Of a stretch of 60,273 nucleotides of DNA, positions 24,292 to 34,197 are shown piece after piece. The notes beneath the pieces were generated by a model that did not search any database, was not told the origin of the DNA, and saw only the letters and a program-made list of their open reading frames with translations. The DNA is from Opitutaceae bacterium. Lineage in GTDB: Bacteria; Verrucomicrobiota; Verrucomicrobiia; Opitutales; Opitutaceae. How positions within the stretch are numbered: the stretch's first letter is position 1; every line of letters starts with the position of its first letter. The stretch is taken from assembly GCA_003151495.1 (NCBI GenBank), contig PLXR01000018.1, forward strand, positions 1-60,273, given 5' to 3'. The position numbers and the translations under genes were made by a program.

Positions 24292-27153
24292 TCATTTGGG
24301 CTCAAGCTGCCTCAGGTCGGCCTCGCATCTGCCAATGACCCGAAAGAGGCGGTTGATCTCCGCCATCTCGGACCGGGTGAGGCGCTTCTTCGGCACCGAA
24401 CGGTCGGTGAAGAAGTACTTGGTCATCTCGTTGAACTCGAGATCGCTCCCGAGAAAGGCGACGTCCGGGTGGAGCTTGGATGCCACATACTCATACCTGG
24501 AATAGGGAAACTGCTGCGACTTGGTGATGTCCACCTTCTCGTAATTGGGTACTGGTGCCCCGGGATGGAACCAGGTGTCGCTCCACCAGGTGACGTTCAT
24601 CCCCTCCCTGATCGGCACGGAGAGGGCCGGCTGGTTGACGATCTGCCGGACCCGCTCAATGGCGTGGCCCATCTCCTCCCTGTCCGCGGCGATGCGCTCC
24701 GGAGTCGTGAGATCCGCCGGCGCCGGCGCCGCGCTCGCGGACGCTACCAGCGGCTTGGCGTTGGTGTTGCCCGATAGCTTCCCCTCCTCGGAGGGGCCGA
24801 GCCTCCTTATCTCCACGCCCTTGTACCGCACCACGGCGTCCTCACTGTCGCTGAATGCCCCCAGCCCGACGAAATACGACTTTGCCGGCATTTTGATCGG
24901 GGAGGGCGTTTCGGCTGCGTCGAACACGAGCTCGTCGTTGACGGACGCAGTGACCCTGCCGTCGTCGAGAATGAGGTCGAACGAGTTGGACTTGTCGTTC
25001 AACACGACGTGCTGCGTCATCTCCCGCAGGGACCACCCGAGTCCAAAGCTGACGATGTCGCCCTCCTCGTCATGCCGCTTGATCCGGAAGCCGAACCAAT
25101 TGTAGGTCTCAATGTCGGGCAGGCCGATCACGACGCCCGCCTGAAAATTGGTATTGGATGAGCGGACCACGTCAAACCGACCGCGCACCTCGAAGTTTCC
25201 TCCGACCGGCATCTTGGGAAAGAGCATGTGCCCCTTGGGGCCGTACTCCACGTCCAGGGACCCGTCCGCCGTCCTGTGCGGATCGCCGAAGCTGTACACC
25301 CAGTTGGCGTCCTGGTCGTTCGCCGGCAGCAGGCTGATCCATTTGCCGTCCAGGAGGTGCTGCTCGTCCGTCAGCCGTGAAAGCCTGAGCCGGATGAACT
25401 CCATCGAGCGCTTGTCCGTCGTGTGCCTTGCATCGAGGTCGGAAAACATCCTGAGGGCGGCGGCCCGGTTGCCGGCGGCCCGGGCGTCCTCCGCCGCGGC
25501 AATCTCCGCTCCCAGGGGGCCCGTCCGCGCCGCGACCTCGAGCGGCATTGGGGACATATCGACTCCCCAACTTATCATCGCAGCCGGCGTCAGCTTCCAA
25601 TTCAAGGCCTCCAGTTGCTTCCGGGCGACGTCGTAATGGCCCGCAAAGTAGGCGACGACGGCATATGAGGTGCGCCATCCGTTGCGGGTATGCGCCTGCG
25701 TGGGCTCCGCGACATAGCCCTCATACATCCTCTGGAGGTCCGGCCATATGTCCGGGCGACCATAGATTCGCTTCCCCCCGGGCCGTACCAACCATGATTC
25801 GACGTCCAGCACGCAGTCAAAGAACTTGCGCGGAACATCGGTGTCGAACCGCCCGGTATTGAGGGCCTCCCTTCCCAGCGCAAGCTCAGCGGGTTCGCTG
25901 CCGTACCAGCGTGGACGCAGGCCCCACCGCATGTTCTTCCATGCCGCGGGATAGTCGATCTGGGAGGCGACTGCGCGGTCGAACCAGGTCCGCATCTCCC
26001 CAAGGCCCGTGCCGCCCAGCGAGTCGTAGACCATGAGGCTGGCCGCCAAGGGGGCATCGGGACGCAAAGCCCACGCCGCCTTCAGGCGCTTGCCACCCTC
26101 CCCCAGGAGCCTCTTGAAGTTCGCCAGCTGCTCGTCAGTGACGGTGTCGATGCGCCCGTCGCCGCGCGCAACCCAGGCGTCGATTATGCAGCGCTCTCCG
26201 TCGAGGACGAGCGACAGCCAGCGATAGGACGGCCCCGCACCGGCGACGATGTCGCAGACCGCGGCGTCATTCCTGCTGAAGAAGGTGTAGCCCCATGAGT
26301 CGATGAACAGCGCTGCGATTTCCTGCTGGTCGCGGGGTTGGAAGCTTCCGTCCTCAAAACATCGGGACAGGCGCGCCAATGCGGAGGTGTTGAGCTCGCC
26401 CTCCTGGTCGTAGTCGTACTTCGAGTCGTTCATCAGCCTGACGTCGGTCTCGAACGCAGGGTACGCCAGGTGCCCGGCGGAGGGGAATTGGGCCAGGGCC
26501 CGCTTGTACAGGTTTACGCGGTCGTACCAGTTCAAGGTGTTGGACGCCACCACGCTCAGGACCAGCGGGTCCGTGCAGGCCGGGTCGTGCGCCAGCCTCG
26601 CGCATTCGGCCTCAATTGAGATCGGGCTGTCCGCCTTGGGTCCCTCCTCGTTCTGCTCGACGCAGGCACGGATGAATTCCTCGGTCGTTGCATCGGAGGC
26701 GGGGTTGCGGATGCCGTGCTTCCGGTATCCCTCTAACCACTGGCGCAGGTTGAACTCGCGGGTTCGTGCCTGGACATCCCTCACGGTCGGAGTCTTTGCG
26801 ACCGGAAGGGGCCTCGATGCCTCCGCCAATCCGTCCTCCGGCTGGGATTGGGGCGGCCTGGCCACCGATATTGCAAAATAGGCGGCTGCGGCGAGGACCA
26901 TCACGACCCCGCCGGCTATCAAGACGACGCCGGCTCCCTTGATGCCACGCTCCTGGGAAACCGGAGGGCGCATCGGCGGGACTGGGCCCGGACCCCCCGG
27001 GTATAGGACTTGGTCCAGCAGCTGCCATTCGGCGCCCATGCCCATCGCCACGTGCTCGTTCCCATCCAATTCCCCGGACTCCCGGCGGCGGCGCAGCTCG
27101 TCCAGCGTCGCCGTCCCCAGGTCCGCATCCCCGCGGCGGATTCTATAGGTCAT
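24292..27153 (-). CDS. Membrane protein with GYF_2 domain and large extracytoplasmic region
   Basis: 953 residues from the ATG reading MTYRIRRGDADLGTATLDEL; a TTG start 6 codons upstream is less likely. Domain order: cytoplasmic GYF_2/DUF4339 (about 1-55, with a G-A-E-W-Q-L-L-D end), proline-rich linker, one transmembrane segment (about 74-98), a long helical region rich in Trp/Arg, then a jelly-roll-like region (about 600-780; G-N-F-E-V-R-G-R-F-D-V and Y-N-W-F-G-F-R-I-K) resembling DUF1080/LamG folds. GYF-anchored proteins are frequent in Verrucomicrobia and Planctomycetes. The role is unknown. Confidence 0.7.
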   Translation of the reverse strand: MTYRIRRGDADLGTATLDELRRRRESGELDGNEHVAMGMGAEWQLLDQVLYPGGPGPVPPMRPPVSQERGIKGAGVVLIAGGVVMVLAAAAYFAISVARPPQSQPEDGLAEASRPLPVAKTPTVRDVQARTREFNLRQWLEGYRKHGIRNPASDATTEEFIRACVEQNEEGPKADSPISIEAECARLAHDPACTDPLVLSVVASNTLNWYDRVNLYKRALAQFPSAGHLAYPAFETDVRLMNDSKYDYDQEGELNTSALARLSRCFEDGSFQPRDQQEIAALFIDSWGYTFFSRNDAAVCDIVAGAGPSYRWLSLVLDGERCIIDAWVARGDGRIDTVTDEQLANFKRLLGEGGKRLKAAWALRPDAPLAASLMVYDSLGGTGLGEMRTWFDRAVASQIDYPAAWKNMRWGLRPRWYGSEPAELALGREALNTGRFDTDVPRKFFDCVLDVESWLVRPGGKRIYGRPDIWPDLQRMYEGYVAEPTQAHTRNGWRTSYAVVAYFAGHYDVARKQLEALNWKLTPAAMISWGVDMSPMPLEVAARTGPLGAEIAAAEDARAAGNRAAALRMFSDLDARHTTDKRSMEFIRLRLSRLTDEQHLLDGKWISLLPANDQDANWVYSFGDPHRTADGSLDVEYGPKGHMLFPKMPVGGNFEVRGRFDVVRSSNTNFQAGVVIGLPDIETYNWFGFRIKRHDEEGDIVSFGLGWSLREMTQHVVLNDKSNSFDLILDDGRVTASVNDELVFDAAETPSPIKMPAKSYFVGLGAFSDSEDAVVRYKGVEIRRLGPSEEGKLSGNTNAKPLVASASAAPAPADLTTPERIAADREEMGHAIERVRQIVNQPALSVPIREGMNVTWWSDTWFHPGAPVPNYEKVDITKSQQFPYSRYEYVASKLHPDVAFLGSDLEFNEMTKYFFTDRSVPKKRLTRSEMAEINRLFRVIGRCEADLRQLEPK

Positions 27154-27315
27154 CTGGAAGGTACGCCGCAAGGGCGCACATCGTCGGTGGTCGTGATGAC
27201 AATGGTGTCCGAGATCGGGGCGTTAACGCACATGGGGGTGCAGCAACCCTAGCGTGCCAAATGGAATTTGACCAATCGTAAGCCCCAATTCCGAGCGGCG
27301 GTCGAGCGGCTGCGC

Positions 27316-28995
27316 CTAGTGCTGCCTCTCAAGCAGCAGCGCCCAGTCCAGCCGGTCGGGCGTATGCGGTGAGGTCCAGCTCGGGCCGGTAGCAGGCGGC
27401 AGGGGGATGACCTCGCCCGTGTTGGCACCGAACCAGTGCGCCGAGTACGTCCCGGGCCCGAGATTGACCGTCAAGTTGCCCTCCCTGGGCAGGTAGACGG
27501 CGTAGGTCTCGCCGGGTTGCGCGAGGCAGTAGGCGCCGTTGTTGACCAGCTCGTCGTGCGGGTTGGTCTTCCACCACTCGAAGCTGGAGAAGAAGTCGAC
27601 GATGTGCCCGAAGCCGACGAACATGGTCATCGTGTCGTCGCCGCGGCCATTGAGCCAGCCGCCGCCGGTGTCCGGCCAGATGTTCGTCCCCCTCCGGCAG
27701 GTCTCACCTGCCGTCTGGTAGCCGCCGGCCATGTAGATGTCCCAGGCCGTCCGGCGAAGGACGTCGGCGGACTCCGAGCCTGGGCCGGGGGCCCACATGG
27801 GGTAGTGGTCCTCATAGCCGTATTCCTCGTTGGTCTGGGGGATGATCCGGCCGGTCCTTTCCTGCAGTGCCCTCTGCTTCAGGATGTAGGCGTGCTGGGT
27901 GCGGCCCCATTCCTGGAACGAGGTGAAGCCGAACCAGTCCGACGTCCTGTCCTGGTGGGTGTCCTCGACCGGGTGGCTGGTCGCCAGGTGGCGATAGGGG
28001 TCCCATTTCTCGATGAGGGCGCCGGTCTCGTGGACCCACTCGTCCGAGCGGTATCGCTCCATGTCGTCGCCGAGGTCCCACGTTATGTTGGAGAAGGCCC
28101 CCAGCCGGTCGACGGCGTAGCGGATGTACCGGCGCTCGTCCTCGCTTCCCGCCGCGGGGTGGACCCTGTTGTCGTTCATATCGAGGACCAGGGAGACCGT
28201 CATGTCCCGGTCGCGGGCGAAGCGCAGCGCCCTCTCCCACTTGCGCCAATAGTCCAGGTCGAACCGGCTGTAGTCGAAGCCGGGATGGTACTCGTCATCC
28301 GCCCTCTCGGAGGGCCAGGGGGTCGGAAACGTCGTGAAGTTGTCGCCGTTCATGACGGGCTCGCCGAAGAATATGTTCTCCCTCCCCGCTATCGTCACAC
28401 GCAGCCGGTTGACCTTCAGGCGGTGCAGCCGGTCGATGGAGTACTGGATTGTCCGGTCGTCCTTCCAGCCCAGCAGGAAATAGGCTGTCGTCCCGTTGAA
28501 GAAATAGTGCTCGCCCGTCCCCTCCCAAATGAAGTGCCACGGGTACTTGGGATCCACGCGGACCGGGCCCCTCCGGTGGCCGTCCACCGCCCGGAAGGTG
28601 CCCGACCCCGTCGCCTCGAAGGCGCCCTGGCGGTAGGTGACCGAATAGGCGTAGTCGCCCGGGGCGGATGGCATGAACCGGATTCGAAAAACGCTGCCGT
28701 CGGTCGAGTCGCAGAATCCCTCCACTTCCCGTCTATCGCCGCCATCAGCCCTCGAGAAGGTCCCGTTAAGGCTGGCGCCCGTGAAGGGATTGGGCGCGCC
28801 GGGAACGCCCACATTTGCCATGACCTCGGCATAGTCATATGCCTCGGTGTCGCCCACAGGCCCCGCGAACGCGACTCCCTGTGGATGTGCAGGGAGCGGC
28901 GGCGCCGCGATCAGTGACAGCAGCCACGCCGCCCCGAACGCGCGGAGACGCAGTTGGCTTGATCCATGCAGCTTCGCATTCGCTTTCATTTTCAT
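27316..28995 (-). CDS. Secreted glycoside hydrolase with DUF5060 and apiosidase-like (DUF4038-type) domain
   Basis: 559 residues from the ATG reading MKMKANAKLHGSSQLRLR; the signal peptide ends near A-P-P-L-P-A-H. The DUF5060-like beta domain (about 50-140) has NPFTGASLNGTF and F-R-I-R-F-M-P-S-A-P-G-D-Y-A-Y. The TIM-barrel part follows: FFNGTTAYFLLGWKDDRTI, L-V-L-D-M-N-D-N-R, N-I-T-W-D-L-G-D-D, and R-I-I-P-Q-T-N-E-E-Y-G-Y. A C-terminal beta domain ends the chain. Related enzymes include an apiosidase acting on rhamnogalacturonan II, so a role in plant cell-wall breakdown is plausible; the substrate is inferred. Confidence 0.8.
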   Translation of the reverse strand: MKMKANAKLHGSSQLRLRAFGAAWLLSLIAAPPLPAHPQGVAFAGPVGDTEAYDYAEVMANVGVPGAPNPFTGASLNGTFSRADGGDRREVEGFCDSTDGSVFRIRFMPSAPGDYAYSVTYRQGAFEATGSGTFRAVDGHRRGPVRVDPKYPWHFIWEGTGEHYFFNGTTAYFLLGWKDDRTIQYSIDRLHRLKVNRLRVTIAGRENIFFGEPVMNGDNFTTFPTPWPSERADDEYHPGFDYSRFDLDYWRKWERALRFARDRDMTVSLVLDMNDNRVHPAAGSEDERRYIRYAVDRLGAFSNITWDLGDDMERYRSDEWVHETGALIEKWDPYRHLATSHPVEDTHQDRTSDWFGFTSFQEWGRTQHAYILKQRALQERTGRIIPQTNEEYGYEDHYPMWAPGPGSESADVLRRTAWDIYMAGGYQTAGETCRRGTNIWPDTGGGWLNGRGDDTMTMFVGFGHIVDFFSSFEWWKTNPHDELVNNGAYCLAQPGETYAVYLPREGNLTVNLGPGTYSAHWFGANTGEVIPLPPATGPSWTSPHTPDRLDWALLLERQH

Positions 28996-29310
28996 GGTCG
29001 GACGGGGGTTTGGGCGCGAACGAGGGCCGGGTTCACCCGGGTGAGCACCTTCAGGATGATAGTCTGCCCGGTGAAACTCCACGGCAATCATCCGACGGCC
29101 AAGTGTTCAAGCTGAAGGCTGCGGACGCTCATGGCTTCAGCGACGAACTCAAGTTCACCCTTGGACCAAGCCGATTCGTCAAACCGACCGAATGGCCCGG
29201 ACCCCGTCATCCGGCAAGGGACCGTCGATGGAACACGGGCTCCCCTAAGGTGTCGCACACACACCGGCTTATATGAAACCTGCGCCTGCGAGGCAGCTTC
29301 GCTCGACCGA

Positions 29311-29745
29311 ATGAGATTCGCCGCACTCCTGATGCTGCTCGGCACCATTTGTCCCCTCGCGGCCGTCGGCGCGCCTGACGATCAGGCCGAGGCCCCGCAC
29401 ACGAATATCCGCAAGCTGCTGCTCTCCGAGTATAAATATGCGCCGCCGAAGGACTCGACGCAACCGGCCCCGTTCCTGGCCAAGCCGTCCACGCCTTCGG
29501 GCCCATTGGCGTCGACGCCCCTGGACCCGGACCTTGTAAGAATGGCGCCGTTCACGGTGCGCGAGTCCCTGAAGATGGATTCCCTTCATGCAGACATTGT
29601 CATGCAGAAGGCGGGCGCCCGCACGGACTCAATTATGCGCAAACTGGGCATCGGCGTCCACGTCGCCCCCGTCGGCCCTGTGGGATTCTACGCAGTGACC
29701 GTGTTTTATATACCCATTGCAGTCGGCTTCGGGTTTTCGTTTTAG
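29311..29745 (+). CDS. Small secreted protein of unknown function
   Basis: 144 residues starting MRFAALLMLLGTICPLAAVG, a signal peptide. A proline-rich middle is followed by R-M-A-P-F-T-V-R-E-S, then a short helix and a hydrophobic, Gly/Val/Phe-rich C-terminus (G-F-Y-A-V-T-V-F-Y-I-P-I-A-V-G-F-G-F-S-F). The aromatic C-terminus could be membrane associated. The layout resembles 11244-11852. No family is recognised. Confidence 0.5.
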   Translation: MRFAALLMLLGTICPLAAVGAPDDQAEAPHTNIRKLLLSEYKYAPPKDSTQPAPFLAKPSTPSGPLASTPLDPDLVRMAPFTVRESLKMDSLHADIVMQKAGARTDSIMRKLGIGVHVAPVGPVGFYAVTVFYIPIAVGFGFSF

Positions 29746-29895
29746 AGGCATATGTTCGAAAACGGACCCATTCAGCAGCATGGGGAGGAGTCTGGCAAAT
29801 AGCGCAAGCCTCGATGAATTGAACCAGCGATCTTCAATGAGCCGAAAGGCTGGTGGCCTCGTTGGATCCCGCGAAACCCGCAAGTTATGCAGGAA

Positions 29896-30345
29896 CTACT
29901 TTTTCGTCACATTATTGGGAAAGCTGACACCCGTTCCAAAAAAGCACTCGTTCGCGACTATCTTCCCTTCTCTCAATTTGAAGCGCTCAGTGTTCCGAAA
30001 TAATCTCCCGTCGTTGGTCCAGCCATTGTAGGTCACAAAGACCTCATCTCCGGATACCACGATCTTTTCCAATTCGAACTTCTTTGTGTTCTTCGCATTC
30101 GGCCAGCACCTTTCCTTGTATAGCTTCAGATCGATATGATCGTCGCCTGCCGGGCTGGTGAAGGTGAATCCATCGGCGAGTATCAGCTCCAACATATGCC
30201 AATCCTTGTTTTCGTAGGCCGCGTAATATTGGCGAACGACTTTTTCATTGGTGACATTGTCCGGCGAATTCTGGGCGAAGCTGGCAGTGGAGGATAGGGC
30301 TATCCAAACCACGACGAGGTTAACAAAGGTTTTAGCTGTTTTCAT
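29896..30345 (-). CDS. Secreted SnoaL/DUF4440-like protein (NTF2 fold)
   Basis: 149 residues from the ATG reading MKTAKTFVNLVVVWIAL, a signal peptide. NTF2-like signs: V-V-R-Q-Y-Y-A-A-Y-E-N-K-D-W-H-M-L-E, then F-T-F-T-S-P-A-G-D-D-H-I-D, and a final R-F-K-L-R-E-G-K-I-V-A-N-E-C-F-F. The gene is strikingly AT-rich and lysine/asparagine-rich compared with its neighbours, suggesting recent transfer. It has no operon partner. A GTG three codons upstream is an alternative start. Confidence 0.7.
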   Translation of the reverse strand: MKTAKTFVNLVVVWIALSSTASFAQNSPDNVTNEKVVRQYYAAYENKDWHMLELILADGFTFTSPAGDDHIDLKLYKERCWPNAKNTKKFELEKIVVSGDEVFVTYNGWTNDGRLFRNTERFKLREGKIVANECFFGTGVSFPNNVTKK

Positions 30346-30596
30346 ATACCACAAAAAACCGACCGCTTTAAATATTCGGAACCCGGATGCTTTGCATGGT
30401 AGGTCCAGGAGCAGCGAATATCGATCGGAAATTCAACCGAAATGACCGCCGTCGAGCGCGGAAACGGAGAGCCGTTCGGCGAGCCACTTTACCCCAGTCC
30501 GCAATCCGGCACCCGTCGGGTGTTACAGATCGTGTCGCTTTGTGCACGTTTGAGTGTCGGACGACTCGTCCCGCGCACAGCCGATAGTCGGTGGGA

Positions 30597-31160
30597 CTAG
30601 AATCTGAGGGGCGGCCCAACGACTTCCATGCCGTGCGACTCCCAAAGCGCCTTCTGCACCGGGTCGCCGCTCGTGGGAAGCCCACTCCCATACTTCGCCA
30701 TCTGCCTAAAGTAATCCTCCATGCTGCCTGCGGGCTGAAATAGGATCAGCAGCTGTCCCTCAGACTCTCCCACATTCGCGAACGCATGGGGAATCTTCCT
30801 GGGACCGAACGCAGAATCACCAGGACCCAATTTCGTCCTCACACCTCCGACCTCAACGGCAAATTCCCCTCGAACGACGTAAAACCACTCGTCTTGGATG
30901 AAATGCCTGTGGAGCGCCGGACCACCCTTTGTCTTCCGTACGGTGTCATAGATGCACAGGTCTCCCCCGGTGTCCTTGGCGGAGACTTTGCAACAGAAGC
31001 TGCCGCCCATGATCTGGAGTTCCTCTTGGTAGCGGTCCGATCCCGATTTGACGCTGAAACCCTCGGGGGCTCTATCCGTCCCGTCGGCCCTGACGTTAAG
31101 CGTTAGCGCCGCAGCCGCCAATGGAAACTTGAGAAAGTGGCGGCGATTCATCTTGGGCAT
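30597..31160 (-). CDS. Tat-exported cupin protein
   Basis: 187 residues starting MPKMNRRHFLKFPLAAAALTL, a twin-arginine signal. The cupin core has metal-ligand histidines and glutamate in ALHRHFIQDEWFYVVRGEF, and G-D-S-A-F-G-P-R-K-I-P-H-A-F-A in motif 2. It starts 32 bp after orphan permease 3 on the same strand and may be the last gene of the padR-permease-cupin operon. The substrate is unknown. Confidence 0.82.
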   Translation of the reverse strand: MPKMNRRHFLKFPLAAAALTLNVRADGTDRAPEGFSVKSGSDRYQEELQIMGGSFCCKVSAKDTGGDLCIYDTVRKTKGGPALHRHFIQDEWFYVVRGEFAVEVGGVRTKLGPGDSAFGPRKIPHAFANVGESEGQLLILFQPAGSMEDYFRQMAKYGSGLPTSGDPVQKALWESHGMEVVGPPLRF

Positions 31161-31192
31161 GTTCGGTCGATTCCAAAGCTCATACCGATGAA

Positions 31193-33820
31193 TCACTCGG
31201 CCCTCAAGGCGACAATTGGGTCCACCCTGGTCGCGCGCAGCGCGGGGAAGAAGCACGCAAGGCCTGTGACCACCGCCAGCACGATCGGAACGGCGAGGAA
31301 AACCGTTGGGTCGTGCGGGGAGGTTTCATAGATCATCTTCTGCAGCAGTCGCGCGGCGGTCAGCGAGCCCGCAAGCCCAAGGGAAATTCCGAGGGCGATC
31401 AGCACCATGCCCTCACGGAGGGCAAGGGCCAGCAGTTCACGTGGACCGGCTCCGAGTGCCGTGCGGATCCCGAATTCGCGGGTGCGCTGCTCTACGCTGT
31501 AAGTGATCATTCCGTAGAGGCCGATCCCCGCCAGGAGCAGGGCCAGGGCGGTAAAGAGGCTGAAGAGAGTCAGGTAGAGCCGGGGCTGTGTCACGCTGCC
31601 TTCGACCATGGTTTCCATGGTCGCCACATCCGAAACCGGGCTGTTGGGATCGATTCTCCAGAGTGCCGCCTCAACGGGCTTCGCCAGCGTCGCGGGCGGG
31701 AGCGATGTGCGGACCATGAGCGTGGCGAATCCGGGCGTGCGCTGCGCAAATGGCTGGTATACTTGCAGGGGCACGTCGGCGGTAAGGCCGGAGCGACGCA
31801 CATCCCCGACCACCCCAACGACCTTCAAACGAGACGGGGCACCGGAAGTGATGAATCGCCCGATCGGGTCCTCGGCGCCGAAGTAGCGTCGGGCCGCCGT
31901 CACGCTGAGGATGGCCACGGGGATGGACCGGGGGTTGTCGGCAGGCGTGAAGATGCGCCCCGAGAGCAGCGGGCAGCCGATGGCCTTGAAGTAGTCGACG
32001 CTCACGGCGTCGAGGTAGGCCTGCGCCGGCTCGTCGGCCAAAATGGCGCCCCCAGCGCCTATCGGCGAAAAGCCAACCGGGATTCCCCACCGGAAGGGCG
32101 ACGTGTGCGTGAAGCCGATGGATTCGACTCCTGGAAGGACCGCAACCTCATCCTCGGCCCGGGAGAAGAAGTCCCAGCACTTGTCGGGACTGTTATAGCG
32201 TTCCGCTGAGAGTGAAACGGTCATCGAAAGCACCTTTCCCGCGTCCAACCCGGGCTTCTTGCGCATCAGGCCGGCGAAGCTCCGGCCCAGAAGCCCTGTG
32301 CCGGCCAGGAGAACCAGGGCAAAAGCGATCTCGGTGACGATGAGTGCGGCCCTCAGCCGCCGGGCGGACGAACCTGGGGATGTGCGCCCGCCTTCCTTAA
32401 AGGCTTCCGTTGCCGAAGTTTGAGAAGCCGAGAGTCCTGACACGACCCCGGAGACCAATCCTGTGAGGACGGTCAATGCCGAGCTAACGGCGAGCACGGG
32501 AATATTGAGCGCGATCTCCCCGGACCGCGGCAGCAGGCCGTTGAGCGGGCCCGCGAGCAGCGCGTCCAGTCCCCAGTTGGCGAGCAGCACGCCGCCAAGG
32601 CCGCCGGTCGCTGCGAGCAGCAGGCTCTCCGCTAGGAGCAGGCCCACAAGCTGCCCCCGCGAGGAGCCCAGGGCTGTGCGGATGGCCAGTTCCTTGCGGC
32701 GCGCCATCGCCCGGACGATCGAGAGCCCGGTCAGGTTTGCACAGGTGATGAGCATCACGCAGCCGACGGCGCCGAGCACGACGAGGAGCCCCGTGCGGTA
32801 ATCGCCCACCACGAGACCCCGAAGGTCGGCGGCGTGGAGCGTCCAACCCGAGTAGTTCTTGGGATGGGCTTGCTCAAGCTGTCGCCCAAAGGTTGCAAGT
32901 TCGCTGTTGGCCTGTTCCAGGGCGACATCCGGCCGCAGCCTGCCGAAGACCGTCCAGTACCGTGTGCTCCGATCGAACAGGTTGTCAGCCCCTTGCCGCA
33001 TCGGCCGCCAAAGCTGTGCGATTTCGGCCGGATCCTTGAACGAGGATGGCATGACCCCGATGACCGTGTAGGCTATATCGTCGAGCAGGATCCGCTGCCC
33101 CACGACGGAGTCGTTGGAGTTGAACTGGCCGCGCCAGAGCGCGTATCCCAACACGACGACGGGAGGGGCCCCCGGTTTCAGGTCTTCGGCGGTCCATGTC
33201 CTTCCCCGGAGAGGGGCGACGCCGAACAGCCGGAAAAAATCCCCCGTGACGTCCGCGCTGTTCAGGCGGGTCGGGGTCTCGGTCCCGGTGAGATTCACGT
33301 AATAGTAGTATTGGGCGGCAAGCGCGGCGAATGAGGAGTTGCCGTCCCTCAGGTCGCCGAATGTCGCAGGCGCGACATCGGAGAGGCCCTCCACCTTGTT
33401 CAGCGACTTCACTTCGACAAGCTGGCTGGCATCACCGTATTGAAGCGGCATAACCAGGAGCGCATGGACAATGGAGAATATGCCCGTTGAGGCCCCAATT
33501 CCCAGGGCAAGGGTGAGTACCGCGGTGGCCGAGAAGCCCGGCGCCCTCCCCAGGGAACGGACGGCCAGTCTCAGGCCATGGCCAAACTGGTCCAACGCCG
33601 CCCACCCGCGAACGTCCCGCGCCCGTTCCATGATGCCGACCACGTTCCCAAAACGGCGCAATGCGGCATGGTGCGCGTCGTCGGATGAGGCCCCATCGCC
33701 GAGGAATTCCTCCGTGCGCATCTGAAGGTGGAAACGAATTTCCTCAGCCATCTCGGCGTCGTCATCGCGCCGACGAAAAAGGTGGCGCAGGCTGCGGGAG
33801 AGGCGGCGAGGAAGGCTCAT
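31193..33820 (-). CDS. Orphan MacB/FtsX-type permease (ADOP family), copy 3
   Basis: 875 residues. The soluble N-terminal helix region contains D-A-E-M-A-E-E-I-R-F-H-L-Q-M-R-T-E, then come two MacB-periplasmic plus FtsX units. The second core has E-Q-R-T-R-E-F-G-I-R-T-A-L-G-A and the C-terminus is V-D-P-I-V-A-L-R-A-E. It lies 36 bp downstream of padR copy 2 and carries the same domains as copy 1. No ATP-binding partner is nearby. Confidence 0.88.
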   Translation of the reverse strand: MSLPRRLSRSLRHLFRRRDDDAEMAEEIRFHLQMRTEEFLGDGASSDDAHHAALRRFGNVVGIMERARDVRGWAALDQFGHGLRLAVRSLGRAPGFSATAVLTLALGIGASTGIFSIVHALLVMPLQYGDASQLVEVKSLNKVEGLSDVAPATFGDLRDGNSSFAALAAQYYYYVNLTGTETPTRLNSADVTGDFFRLFGVAPLRGRTWTAEDLKPGAPPVVVLGYALWRGQFNSNDSVVGQRILLDDIAYTVIGVMPSSFKDPAEIAQLWRPMRQGADNLFDRSTRYWTVFGRLRPDVALEQANSELATFGRQLEQAHPKNYSGWTLHAADLRGLVVGDYRTGLLVVLGAVGCVMLITCANLTGLSIVRAMARRKELAIRTALGSSRGQLVGLLLAESLLLAATGGLGGVLLANWGLDALLAGPLNGLLPRSGEIALNIPVLAVSSALTVLTGLVSGVVSGLSASQTSATEAFKEGGRTSPGSSARRLRAALIVTEIAFALVLLAGTGLLGRSFAGLMRKKPGLDAGKVLSMTVSLSAERYNSPDKCWDFFSRAEDEVAVLPGVESIGFTHTSPFRWGIPVGFSPIGAGGAILADEPAQAYLDAVSVDYFKAIGCPLLSGRIFTPADNPRSIPVAILSVTAARRYFGAEDPIGRFITSGAPSRLKVVGVVGDVRRSGLTADVPLQVYQPFAQRTPGFATLMVRTSLPPATLAKPVEAALWRIDPNSPVSDVATMETMVEGSVTQPRLYLTLFSLFTALALLLAGIGLYGMITYSVEQRTREFGIRTALGAGPRELLALALREGMVLIALGISLGLAGSLTAARLLQKMIYETSPHDPTVFLAVPIVLAVVTGLACFFPALRATRVDPIVALRAE

Positions 33821-33856
33821 GGGATGAGGCTGATAGCTCAGGGGCGGGCGAAGGGG

Positions 33857-34186
33857 TCAGGTCGACTCCATCACCAAGGCGATGATGCCCGTCACGCGCT
33901 GCCAGCTTTCCTGCTCGGTCTCCAGATGCCTCCTGCCCGACGGCGTTAGCGCATAGAACTTTGCCCGCCGGTTTTTTTCAGTCATCTTCCATTCCGCCTT
34001 GATCCACCCCTTGTCCTCCATCCGATAAAGCGCGGGGTAAAGGGATCCCTCGTCCACCTGGAGCGCGCTCTTTGAGAGTTGCTCGAGCCTGAGGGTTATG
34101 CCCCAGCCATGGAGTTCGCCCCTCGTCAGGACCCGGAGGACTAGCATGTCGAGGGTGCCCTGGAGCAGGTCGGTCTTTCGTGCCAT
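33857..34186 (-). CDS. PadR-family transcriptional regulator, copy 2
   Basis: 109 residues from the ATG reading MARKTDLLQGTLDMLVLRVL; three extra upstream codons are possible. Winged-helix core with the wing V-D-E-G-S-L-Y-P-A-L-Y-R-M-E-D-K-G and a C-terminal helix. It is clearly paralogous to the regulator at 16216-16548. It probably controls the downstream permease and cupin. Confidence 0.9.
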   Translation of the reverse strand: MARKTDLLQGTLDMLVLRVLTRGELHGWGITLRLEQLSKSALQVDEGSLYPALYRMEDKGWIKAEWKMTEKNRRAKFYALTPSGRRHLETEQESWQRVTGIIALVMEST

Positions 34187-34197
34187 GACCCACACCT

